Shown piece by piece: positions 38,760 to 49,094 of a DNA stretch of 64,000 bases; position 1 is the stretch's first letter, and each line of letters starts with the position of its first letter. This stretch comes from Plantago major (lineage: Eukaryota > Streptophyta > Magnoliopsida > Lamiales > Plantaginaceae). The notes beneath the pieces are model-generated. The model saw only the letters and a list, made by a program, of their open reading frames with translations, had not been told where the DNA came from and made no database searches. A program made the position numbers and the translations under genes. Location: assembly GCA_026545765.1 (NCBI GenBank), contig JAIFAC010000317.1, positions 1-64,000 of the forward strand. Direction: 5' to 3'.

Positions 38760-39973
38760 GAGGGGTCGATGACCAATGCATACGTGAGACAGGAAGGTGC
38801 CATCTTCTGCAGCTATTACTTTGGAGACCACGTGCCCACTAAGGCATCTAGACCGGCTGGAAATGCAGACACGTATGGAGTTCAAGAGGATGATGAAGTT
38901 GCACTTTCAATATTTAGGATCTCAGGTAGACCTATGGGAGAAAGGAATACATAATGGCTGACAGATAAGGAGGTGAATGCAGCCCACTATTATGTCCTCT
39001 CGAACTGTGCTGAAGTTGATAAATTTATGAAGATCTTTGCTAGGTGAGCAGCTTACTTATTATAACACATAAATTTGAACTTCTAACTACTATCTAATCA
39101 TGTCATCATGTCCATGCTGCTTTCAAAAGCGTTGTCAAGATGGATCCAAATATGGCAGATGACACACTTGAAGAACCGCCAAGAGAAGTTGCCAATTCAA
39201 TTTCCGATTGGTTCAGGACTATGGCCGAGATCCCGTAAACCAAGTCACATGTCCTTACTTAGAGTCTTTAGCGGAGGGCCATTCAATGAGTATCCGCTTT
39301 TCCATCGTAAATAGTAAATGGTCTTAGATTTCACACAATGGATTCTGACACGTCCAAGTCTACTAGCAATTGTGGGGTGTGTGTGAAAGGGGCTGATCAA
39401 GATGGAGGTGATGATTTGTTTGATTTCTATGGAAAACTTAAATGAATTGTGAGGTTTGAATATGTCGGTGTGCCTCTGAAAAGAACCGCTCGCTTGATGT
39501 CGATCGTATGATCCCGACAAAATGGTACGAGGTGCACGAGCAATATCAAATGGTTGAGATTAACCATAGAGGAGGTACCATTAAGTACGAACCTTTTATC
39601 TTGGCACCGAGGCACGCCAAGTGATGTTCATTGAATATCCAAGCCTAAACGTGATAAGGATCGGTTGGCGGGATACACATACAAGCCCGCCCAGAGTCGA
39701 AAGTACGCTCATAAGGACAAATCAACTACCAACTCGTAACAAGAAGAGGTTGTCGGCGAAAATGAGAAATCAGAGATGCTTGTGATGAGTACATTGATCT
39801 GCACGAAGACGTATATGTAGACTTAACCATTGGTGACGAGGATCAGAGTATGTGTGTATGGTAGATTATATGTATCTTAATTGTTATACGCTTGCTTTTT
39901 CCATTACATGCCAATTCATGTCTTAATTTATACTAATACAATTAGTTTGTGTTTGTCATATGCTTTTTTGCAG

Positions 39974-41650
39974 ATGCCGCGCCAAAGAAAGTGCAGTTAC
40001 GAGATTCCCAGGTCTAGTGGGACCCAGGGTTCACCACATAGTGCATTGAGTAGCCCTAGTGGATCGAGCAGCTACTCTCATGTTGGTCAGACTGCCAGCG
40101 GCATGTGGATTGGGACGTCTGGTGGTGGTTATGGACCAGGACAGTACCCGCCTGACGGGTGTCCTTATACCGAGATCGTCGATGGTGCTACGTGGGAGGG
40201 GAAGTTGGTGTTGTTCCCTAATGGAAGGAGGAAGTAAGTATTATATATACATTTGTAGAACATAACTTAAGATAAGTGTTTATATATATGTCACATAAAT
40301 TTTCTAATAAATATATGTATTCTTCTATAATTCATTGATAACTGCAGGTTGTGGCCTCAACAATCTTCAGACGACCTGCATGAGATTTTCAAGCTTAGGA
40401 GGGAGTTGCCGGGCCAGGAGGCTAACAGGAGCAAACTCAAGCTAGACGAAGCACTTCTACTTTGATGAGCTTCGGGTAAGCTTAAATGTTACAATTTGTT
40501 GTGGTAAATGTTACAATGCTTTATTTGTTGTTCTATCGATTAATGTACTAGTTTACTAATTTGTGTGGTATACTTGGGTGATATGTTAGTCACCATTGTG
40601 TTAGTAAATTCTAGGACAATTTGTGTGGTATGTTAGCCACTTAGTTGGGTGATATGTTAGTCACCATTGTGTTAGTAAATTCTAGGACAATTTGTGGTAT
40701 GTTAGCCACTTAGTTGGGTGAAATGCACCATTGTTTATCTTGAAATTGTAACCTTGGGGCATTAATTTTTACTTTGAATGGAATTGGAATGTAGAAAAAA
40801 TACTACATTCCGACTGGCCTTATTCCCAAGATGTGGCCTGTTTTCGAGAGTTTTCGCTCTCAGAGTAGCATATGGTGGTGACATGAAAAATACCAAGAAA
40901 AGGAAAGCCACAAGATAGCCATATTGGGGACGAGTGGGCTATGTGGCTAGAATATTGAGACTTACAACCGCCGAGGATCACCTTCAAGAACAGTGAATCG
41001 CCGACCGAGCATGAGATGGTAAGGGCTCGCCAGCATCACTACGGTCACGAGTCATTGTCACCGATCGCCGATGTCGTAAGTATATATATGTGTGTGTGTT
41101 ACATTACATGATTTGTACACATGTGTATTGCTTTCATTTATACCAATTTACCACTTGTTTGCATTCCTACCAACTTACTAACTACTTGTTGCAATATATA
41201 ATGTTCTTTAGCTGAACCAGAACAAACCCAAGACTTGCCTAGAGGAAATGAAGATGGGGAAGTTCAAGAGCGGCATTTGGGTGGACCAGAAGTCCGAGCT
41301 TATTGCGGTATGTGTATTTGCTAAGTGTTACAGTTGTATATGCATGTGTATTATAAATTAAATATGAAATTGTAGCTCATTTCGTATACACTTGACTATT
41401 ACAGAGTGAGGTGGAGCGGATCATTGCGGAGAGGCTGCTTGAGGGTGAGGAGTTGTCCGTGGAAGAACAAGACCGGATCTTTCTACAGGTCAACCCACCC
41501 GACAACAAGGGTCGGGTTTACGGTCTTGGTAGTTTGGGTGAGACACTGGCGGATAAGAGCTTCTCCGTGTCCCAGCAATCTGAGGGACATGGTGGTGTTT
41601 ACACACAAAGGTGTCGAGCGATGGTGAATGAAGCAAGGACTCCTCCGTAA
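39974..41650 (+). pseudogene. CACTA second gene, Ptta/En/Spm (tnpA-like), broken
   Basis: Starts MPRQRKCSYEIPRSSG at 39974, directly after an intron-like TTTTTTGCAG. Exon 1 runs to 40233 (donor GTAAGT) with a Gly/Ser-rich region then EGKLVLFPNGRRK. Exon 2 (40348 to about 40474) reads LWPQQSSDDLHEIFKLRREL and then shifts frame before HFYFDELR. Further exon-like pieces at about 40795-41078, 41213-41308 (CLEEMKMGKFKSGIWVDQ) and 41405-41650 (GRVYGLGSLGETLADKSF) fit the C-terminal half of this plant transposase family. At least one frameshift and internal stops are present. It lies downstream of tnpD in the same direction, as in other autonomous CACTA elements. Confidence 0.8.
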
Positions 41651-42301
41651 TGAGATTGAAACTCGTGGATGAGCAGCTCGAATGAATCGTAGGGTCAAAG
41701 AGCTCACGTCAGATATGAGCTAGAATACCCCCGACCCCTCGTCTTAGTTGCTTGTGTTGTTTTGGATACTATGTTACTTTTTACTTTGTTGGATATTTGG
41801 ATTTCTATTCGGATATGTAGACTTTATTTTGGATAATTTATTTTTGACGAATCTTTGTTGTTAATTAATCCAATTTCCCCTTTGAGACATATCACTATTA
41901 TATTGGTTGAAAAAACAGGTGAAAATTATAAAATAATTAATTTTTTTTTTAAAAACAGTGGTTTAGCGACGAATAGTTATCCGTCACTAAACTACGAATT
42001 AGGGCTAGCACGCCCTAATTCGTTTAGAGACGGATAACTATCCGTCTCTAAATCCCGGGGGTTTTTAGAGACGGATAATTATCCGTCCCAAATGGCGACG
42101 GAGGGTCAACGCCCTATCCGTCGCCATTTTCGTCGCGAATTAGCGACAGATAACGCTCCGTCACATTCGCTTAGAGACGTCATTAAGACGGCGTCATCTG
42201 CTAAGGCCTTAGCGACGGATCGGCAGGGGGGTTAGCGACGTATAATTCTGTCGCTAAACCCCTGTTTTTTTGTAGTGAACGGCGATCAAATCGTACCGGT
42301 C

Positions 42302-42303
42302 AA

Positions 42304-42334
<31 letters not shown>
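42302..42334. repeat. (CT)n microsatellite
   Basis: CT tract of about 30 bp in the leader-like sequence after the CACTA element. Confidence 0.9.
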
Positions 42335-42337
<3 letters not shown>

Positions 42338-42549
42338 ACACACGATTTCACCGGATTTCTGCCGGATTTCCACTGGATTTTCAGATCTAGTTGCTAAAAT
42401 GTTCAAATCAACAAATTCATCTCGCTTTTTTCATTAAAATCTCAATCAGAAGTGAAATTTGACCTTTTATTTTTCATTTTCGCTGATTTTACGATTTGAT
42501 ATTTCCAGATCTGGTTTCAGATCCGAATCCAGTTGAAAACCAAATTTCA

Positions 42550-43320
42550 ACTGCGCTTGTTATGGTTTTAAGAGCTGGTGTTATATTTGTAAGCATCATT
42601 GTTATGGTTTTAGCTTGTGTTGAATGTTTCCACCTGTTACTGTTTTAGCGCAAATGTTATAGTTTCAAGACTTATTATTGTAGTTTTAAACAGCAACGTT
42701 GGTGTTTTTAGCCTCGTGAAATATTTATGATTTGATTTTTTGCAAATGCTTTGATATAGTTTTAAGATGCATTGTTATAGTTTTAAGTGGCATTGTTATA
42801 GTTTTAAGATGCACTGTTATGGTTTTAAGCATCAATGTTACTATTTTTAGCTTGTGTTGCATGTTCGTGCTTTGTTACAGTTTTCAGAGGTTTTGTTATA
42901 GTTTTAAGAGACACGATTATGGTTTTAAGCATTAATGTTACTATATTTATCTTATGTTGAGTAGATGCATGTCATTATTTTTAGCGCATATGTTATATTT
43001 ATAAAACCTATTGTTGTAGTTTTAAGCATCGACATTAGTGTTTTAGCTTATGAGAAATATTTATAATTTTATTTTTTGCAAATGTTTTGTTATAGTTTTA
43101 AGAGGCACGGTTATGGTTTTTTGTATAAATGTAACTGTTTTTAGCTTGTGTTGGATGTTTCTGCTTTGTTATAGTTTTAAGATGCACTGCTATGGTTTTA
43201 AACATCAATGTTACCGTTTTTAGCATGTGTTGCACATTTCTTCTTTGTTTTTAAGCACCAATATGATAGTTTTGATGAGAGTTGTTATGATTTTAACCCA
43301 GTTAATTAATGAATGTTTTA
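42550..43320. repeat. Degenerate GTTATAGTTTTAAG array
   Basis: About 20 irregularly spaced copies of a 14-15 bp word close to GTTATAGTTTTAAG, separated by short variable pieces such as AGATGCATT and AGCATCAATG. The inverse word CTTAAAACTATAAC recurs at 43630-43870, so the two blocks could pair. Confidence 0.8.
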
Positions 43321-43322
43321 AG

Positions 43323-43432
43323 CAGGTGCTAATGATGACATCGAGTTTGATGATAGGTCGGTCAAGGGTGTCACTGCAAGATTGAAGCATAAGCAACAAA
43401 AGGTAGAAGCTGAAGTTCACCAACGAGTTTAA
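43323..43432 (+). pseudogene. Possible last exon of the gene-like unit in the outer TIR element
   Basis: After an acceptor-like TTTTAAGCAG, an open stretch reads GANDDIEFDDRSVKGVTARL and continues as a charged helix-like tail (KHKQQKVEAEVHQRV) to a TAA at 43430-43432. The family is not recognised. With the leader at 33.6 kb it may be what is left of a captured or own gene of the TIR element. Confidence 0.3.
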
Positions 43433-43629
43433 TACAAAAAGATCGAATGAACACCGAATGAACATTTATTGTAGTTTTTTTTCCTATAAGAATAGATGTT
43501 TTAAAACCTTTGGATGAGTATTTTAATATTGTAATGACTTACTGTTTCAAGTAGCTTATTTTAAGCTTGTTTATTGATGTTTTAATGGCAGGTCTGAAAC
43601 TTTTAGACTTATTTAATGGTGGTTTAATG

Positions 43630-43870
43630 ATATTAGATTGTCGCTTAAAACTATAACAAACCATCTTAAAACTATCATGGCTCCTTAAAACCATCACACC
43701 ATCTCATAAAACATTAACAAGAGAGGTTAAAACTATAATTGAAACATACAATACCGACGCATTAAAACCATCACATCATATCTTAAAACATTAACAAAAT
43801 ACGTAAAAACTGTAACTGAAACTTCAATGCTAACAACTTCAAACCATAACATAATCTATTAAAATCATAA
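43630..43870. repeat. Inverse CTTAAAACTATAAC array
   Basis: Multiple copies of TTAAAACTATAAC or TTAAAACCATCAC words, the reverse complement of the array at 42550-43320. Confidence 0.75.
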
Positions 43871-44025
43871 CTAAAATGTGTGTCGCGGCGGTTTTTAAAA
43901 AAACTCGCTTCGTAATAACTAAAACCCAAAACCGCGAAAATCATTAAAAACCTTGATTTTCCTATCTTTTAGGAAAATCTTACCTTTTCAAGACTTTGAG
44001 ATAGATATTTCGATCGTATTATTTA

Positions 44026-45781
44026 TGTGAGACCCCTCTAAAAGAAAAGAAAAGAAAATCCTTAGGAACTCAGTTAGAAGAATAAGGTAAACTTGTGAAT
44101 AAAGAAACCGACTATCTTATATTAATTTATAATTTAGTCATTTATGAAACGTTTAATGGAATTACGACTGACGCAATGGCATGTCCGAAGGAGAGCACCA
44201 CGAAGCATCGAACTTACCTCGGGTCCTAGTAGTACAAATATGTTACCTTTCAACCATCGTATGATAAAGTGATTCTAAAATTAAGTGACGAATTCAAGGA
44301 ATCAAAATAGCTAAATCGAAAATAAAAATATAAAGAAATCGTAAAGAGACAAGAAACCCATTTTAAACCACGTTTTCAAATTAACACTCGAATCGAATAT
44401 TATAATGGTCTAATGCATAATAATATTAGACTAGACAAACATGATTAACTAGTAAATAGTCATGTAACACATGACAAGTTGACCATAGCCAACCTAAAAC
44501 CCATTTTAATGGATAATTCACTACCTACAAATAGTATAGACATACTTGTATAAATACAAGTATATCCCACAATCAATTCCATTATTCACTACACCATCTC
44601 CTACCTCATTCACTTCTTCTTCTCCAAGACTCCAACTTCCATTAACAAGCCTCCATAGCCAAACCACCTCAAGCTTCAAATTTCCACTTATACCTCATCA
44701 TTTCTTACATGCAAATACATATTCCTTATCCTCTCAACATGAGAAAGCTAATGATACATCTCAATTCATGATCAAGCTACAACAAAGAAGTTAGAAGGTA
44801 ATGAAATCCTACCCATTCATTTTTCTTATTCTTCTATTTCATCCTTTTAACTCTTTTCACACTCTAACACATCTTAGTCCATTCAACACTTACTAGGAAC
44901 TCAATTTGTCAATCCAATTTCGAAGTGGAGAAGGAATTGATCCAAAACTCTAAGAAGAAAAGTGTTAAGGTGGGTTAAAAGTTGTTCTTCTCAAACTAGT
45001 TTTTAAATCTTGATGCATGCATATTTTCTTGATGAAATCTTGATGATTTTCACTTACAAACTAAAGTAAATGAGTAATATGACCTCACTATCAATTGGGT
45101 AAGTCAATTAATGAATTGCATGTTGATTTTGAAGTAGAATAAGCTCAAATCTTGAAAATCCCCAAATCCCGTCAGCAATCTGCCCTGCTTTTGTAAAATA
45201 CAAAATAAATAGTTTCATTCATTTGTTGATGTTTCTAATTTAACTAGACATGTACAACATTATCATGCATCTCTGAGATTTGGAATGAGGTTAAAATGAG
45301 GTTTAATAAATTAATTAAAATTCGCGAAAGATCCAATATTTATAATGTTTACAGAACAATGTACTAATAGTAAAACCCAAATTATTCTTCTAAATGAGAG
45401 ATACATGAAATTTAGATATTTTTCAACAAGAATCATGATATTTGGAGTGGTATAGAATATTTTATGAATATTTCCATCATTGCTCAACGCATAAGCAGCT
45501 TAGGTAGAAATTCTAAGTGATGTCTATAAATGTGTATTAGACTCAAAAGTATGTTTTGAATAGATAACACAACAAGCTAGAATAAAAATTTAGAAACACG
45601 TAATTAATAACGTTTGTCTCCGAAATGTATTATACAATGAAGGACTATTAAACCTGAATCGAGATTTTATAAACCTGACTTAAATTGAGTTCATCGTATT
45701 TAATAACTTCAAGGACTTAACTAAACATTTATAGTGACTTAAGATCGGAAAGAAATCATTTGGGAAGCGTTGACCTAGGGG
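44026..45781 (+). repeat. LTR fragment A (left part of a long LTR)
   Basis: Begins TGTGAGACCCC, similar to the inverse of the end of fragment B (GGGGTGTTACA). It contains a TATA-type promoter (TATAAATACAAG, about 44550) with a CT-rich leader. From 45091 on it matches 49331-50075 with about 90% or higher identity by eye, for example TATCAATTGGGTAAGTCAAT and GCAATCTGCCCTGCTTTTG. It stops abruptly at CCTAGGGG where a hAT-like piece begins. No gag or pol is present nearby, so the class of retroelement is not determined. Confidence 0.65.
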
Positions 45782-47079
45782 TATGGATGGCAATGGGCAA
45801 GCTAGAGGTCCGTCAGCCGGATATTTTTTAGAGGCCTGTTCGCCCAAGGTCCGTACTGGCCCGAATTGTGCCTTCGAGCCCAAAGTGAACACGGGTCGCC
45901 GCCCGCCCGGGAGTTTCCTTTTTCAAAATAAAATGTATTGTATAATTGTTCTGGGAGCAATATGGACATATAAATATACTAAAAAAAGACATATATCTCA
46001 TGTCTCAATAGTAATACATAATGCACAAGTTTAACAGCAAAACTAGCAATTCTCATTACATGATACAATGAAATGTTTTGTCACATTCATACAAATTGTG
46101 ATAAAAAAGTTCAGAAACCATTGTTAAATCCAACTAATCCTCCAATACTTTGGAGTATATACAATAGTCCGGCATATGTTTAACTTTCACGAGTATGTGA
46201 ATATGAATTCATTTTCCTATTTTTACATAACCAATCTTCTCATTTACAATCAACATCTTTTGGAGTTGTTCTTGAACGAATCTATTTATATGGAAAAATA
46301 GAATGTCTGGGGAGCGTCCTTCTTAAGATTACAGATTGTTAGGCGAACATTTGGTTGGTCCAACAACCTTACATGTCATGAAAATTCTACGATGTTTTAC
46401 ATTTCTCCATTAAGTACTTCATCATTATAGAGTCAATCTAATGGAAGATTGTCTAATAGAATGATCTAAAAAAACTGACAAATGTTATAATTATAGTTGC
46501 AAACATTATGCATGTTCAGATGAAAACAACGTACTTTTAGTGTGAATAATGTGTAATTTGTGTATAAAATTGATATTGTTTATTATTTATTAGTTTTGTC
46601 CTTGTGGGGTAGCTTCGTCTTTTCAGTATTGTCTATTATTTATTAGTTTTGGACGACTAAAAATCTTAAATGTTTTGCGGGACGAATGGAGTGGTAAATA
46701 ATTTACTAAACGAAGACTATGAAAGTAGGAGGATGATGATATTTTATATTTTCTTACTAAAAAAGATAAACAGGTAAATAAATTTTTTAGACCTACGTCT
46801 ACCATAATACAAATCAAAGGTGAATGCATAAGTCCCTCCTATGAATTTACTTGATAAGTTGATATACAAGTATATGAAAAGTATACATTCATTACCTAAT
46901 ATGAAGTGTAAATTTATATAAACATTACAAGGATGTCAGATCTCTATTTAACTAATTGTATATATATATATATATGTATGTATATGTACATATATATATG
47001 TATATATACATATATATATGTATATATGTACATATATATACATATATATATGTACATATATATATGTATATATACATAC

Positions 47080-47137
<58 letters not shown>

Positions 47138-47255
47138 AAATGTATAGCGTGCATATATACTACGGTAGGGCCTAGAATTATGTCCAAGCCCGCCCATGGT
47201 TGACTATCGTCAAGCTAAACTGGGCGGGCAAGGCGGGTCATAATTGCCATCCCTA
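45782..47255. mobile_element. hAT-like element remnant
   Basis: Left end TATGGATGGCAATGGGC and the inverse of the right end TAGGGATGGCAAT, both followed inward by GCCCGCC/GGGCGGG words, are typical of a widespread plant hAT group. No 8-bp target duplication is found (CCTAGGGG against TTTGGGAC), so one flank has been lost or rearranged. The interior is AT-rich with a long TA/TG tract and no transposase. Confidence 0.5.
46959..47134. repeat. Compound (TA)n/(TATG)n/(TACA)n microsatellite
   Basis: About 175 bp of TA mixed with TATG and TACA units, ending in an uninterrupted TA run (47085-47134). The open frames across it are artefacts. Confidence 0.95.
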
Positions 47256-47346
47256 TTTGGGACTTTGGTATAAAATAGTAACAGATAGATAGCTTTGGAA
47301 ATGTATGTTATATCATCAGTTCATCACTCATCAGTTAGGGATGTTA

Positions 47347-49094
47347 GGGCCTGCTTGGTTTGAATCTGCTATTGGCTCCGGTCAAATAGCGGATTCTAGG
47401 CCCGAAATGGAAAATGCGTTTGGGAGACGCGTTTGACCGCATTTTGTCCGAATATAGGGTGATTGGTTTGGTGTATTGTTACGCGTTTCACCTGTCGCTT
47501 TCAAGTCCGAAATACACTCGTTAAATAGCATTTGGTGATTGGTTTATGCGCGTTTGGCCTCGTGGGGGCCCTTTTTTTACTCTGATAGTGACATTTTGCA
47601 CTTCAATAGCATTTGGTGTTTGGTTCGATGCATTTCGTATGTTGCATTGGGTGTTGATTTTACGTAAAAAATGCAAGTTGATGATATATGAGAACAATAC
47701 GGATTTCACATACTTAAAAACCACAAACTCCCATAATAAACGGCGGACAACAGTAATAAGTCCTAGCATTACCATTCCTAATACTTCATAATCAATCCCT
47801 ACTTAGTGATCAATTGTCTCCTAATTTCAACTATCACACAAAGAAGAACCAAACGATGAACATGAAGTCGACAGTGATAGCAAAGATCGTAATCGGTTGA
47901 TACGGAACAGCTTTCGTCTTCGTCTGATTTGGTAGAAGTTCTTCAGTTTTGGCTTCTCGAAAGGCAGAATTCTGTTTTGGAGGTTTGGTGAAGCCGGAAC
48001 TGCCCTCGCTTTCTTCCGGGTTTTCATCCAAATTCGATACTCTTCGAGTGCATACCGGACGGTAACTTCTCTCGCAAATCGACCTGCCAGATGTTGTTTC
48101 TTGAAGTCTTTGTTTCATTTTACGATTTGCGTTCCTCAAGTTTAGTATGATATTACGATATCTCTCCGGCAGGTCCTCATCAATCCATTCCCAGAAATCA
48201 CATCCTCCGGCTGACTGAATCAGAACGAAATGAGTTGTAAGGAAAGAAACAGAAGAATTGCAGATTTGGAGAAGAAGTAGTACGAGATTGATGAACATAC
48301 ACTGAATTTTTGACACTTGACGAACCTTCTGTACGGATTTGGATCGGTGTTGGAAGTGAACTGGCGCACGCCTGATCCGCATCCATGGATTCTCACCTTC
48401 GTTTAATTATGTAATGTCTGTTTGGATCATGAATGCAGTTGTTAACATCAAATGGTAATCTTTTTCTATCATGTTTGTTTGTGCTGACAGAAGGATTGGC
48501 GTCCGCCAACTCTCAAGTTGGCGTCCGCCATGTATGAGAGTTAGCGGATGCCAAAACATAGCTGGCGGACGCCAAAAAAAACGAAGAAGCCATTGTCATA
48601 CCTTCAATCGAGCTCGAGATATGTAGCTCAGCTTCCAAGCAGCAACCAAAAACCACTGGAACAGTAATCACGAACACCTGTGGAAGCTTGAAATGTTAGA
48701 ATCCGACCATGAGTTCGAAAAATAAAGACCAGCAGATAGGTAGATTTTCGACTCAACTTTTTTGGTCTCTTGATTTCAGACAGTGAGCTCGGAGAAGAAG
48801 CTTTAAGAAATGCATTTCATTTTCCGTATTTATATGTAGCTAGTAGGGTTTACTATTGAGGGAGTTTTTGGTAATTTCGCATTAGGCTGGAAATGCTATT
48901 TGAAACGCATATCTCAAATACATGACCCGAGAGACGCGCTCAAATGTGCTCGAGATACGCATTTGGCAACGCGAGCCCGCAAAAATGCACGGGGTTCATC
49001 AAACACGTTTGGGCCGAAATGCATCAAACCAATCACCGTTCGCTATGCGGCCAACACCCAAATAGCGCCACAACGCATCAAACCAATCAGGCCC
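47347..49094 (-). mobile_element. PIF/Harbinger-like element carrying a GRF zinc-finger gene
   Basis: 1,748 bp with inverted ends GGGCCTGCTTGGTTTGA (left) and GGGCCTGATTGGTTTGA (inverse of right), 16 of 17 matching, flanked by the 3-bp duplication TTA (47344-47346 and 49095-49097), as in the PIF/Harbinger superfamily. Subterminal copies of GATTGGTTTG words occur near both ends. No DDE transposase or Myb-like ORF is present. The only gene content is the minus-strand GRF-domain gene. Confidence 0.82.
47834..48396 (-). CDS. Small GRF-type zinc finger, C-terminal membrane protein (possibly start-less)
   Basis: Two exons on the minus strand, with a 92-bp GT-AG intron at 48211-48302. Exon 1 (to 48303) reads CGSGVRQFTSNTDPNPYRRF and then VKC. 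Exon 2 continues GGCDFWEWIDEDLPERYRN, together giving the plant zf-GRF finger. The first metal-ligand position appears to be His (HGC). A charged helix-like linker follows, then a hydrophobic C-terminal segment (ITIFAITVDFMFIVWFFF) that would anchor it in a membrane. Related small plant proteins share finger, helix and tail; their function is not established. In the finger frame there is no ATG after the upstream stop: GTG stands at 48396-48394, and the ATG at 48386 is out of frame. The gene may therefore be start-less or use an upstream exon. Confidence 0.65.

Larger units (their letters stand above)
35328..39620 (+). pseudogene. CACTA tnpD-like transposase, broken and interrupted
   Basis: Order: transposase-associated N-terminus (35336-35395, then stops); a long open frame 35781-36875 with the Transposase_21 core (HPSDSPAWKHFDESYPEF, RNVRLGLCTDSFNPFG, WPVMLTPYNLSP, HRRFLPKDHPSR); after a frame break, 36985-37625 with HNLDFMHIEKNVFEN, GMKSHDCHVFM and CKLERIFPPSFFDSMEHLP. 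An intron fits GT-AG at 37626-37709 and restores FERYLGKLKKYV, the DUF4218 signature. The 1,001-bp inner element then interrupts codons PE|GS. Beyond it the frame continues AYVRQEGAIFCSYYF to a premature TAA at 38952, then YYVLSNCAEVDKF and degraded DUF4216-like pieces up to EPFILAPRHAK (about 39620). Not functional. Confidence 0.9.
33794..42277 (+). mobile_element. CACTA (En/Spm) element with tnpD- and tnpA-like genes
   Basis: 8,484 bp. It starts CACTACAAGAATTC and ends TTTTTTTGTAGTG, with the 3-bp target duplication AAC (33791-33793 and 42278-42280). Both subterminal regions carry many GCGACGGATA / TATCCGTCGC words, the typical transposase-binding array of plant CACTA elements. It encodes a Transposase_21-type gene followed by a Ptta/En/Spm-type gene, both on the plus strand and both decayed. 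A second CACTA element sits inside the first gene. Confidence 0.93.
33491..43997. mobile_element. Outer TIR element (MULE-like) carrying the CACTA nest
   Basis: The left end (33503-33545, AAAAGGAAATATTTTCCTAA then ATAGGAAAATC) matches the inverse of the right end (43940-43990) at about 39 of 46 positions. A 9-bp word GAGATAGAT occurs at 33482-33490 and 43998-44006, as expected for a Mutator-type duplication, although the terminal repeats start a few bases apart from it on the two sides. Minus the CACTA insertion the element is about 2.0 kb. It contains a promoter-like start (TATATAAATA near 33592, CT-rich leader, CCGCCGGAACC repeats) and a possible last exon near 43.3 kb. Confidence 0.55.

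Noticed and set aside
46933..47203. ORFs rich in Ile/Tyr/Cys
   Set aside because: Pure translation of TA/TG microsatellite.
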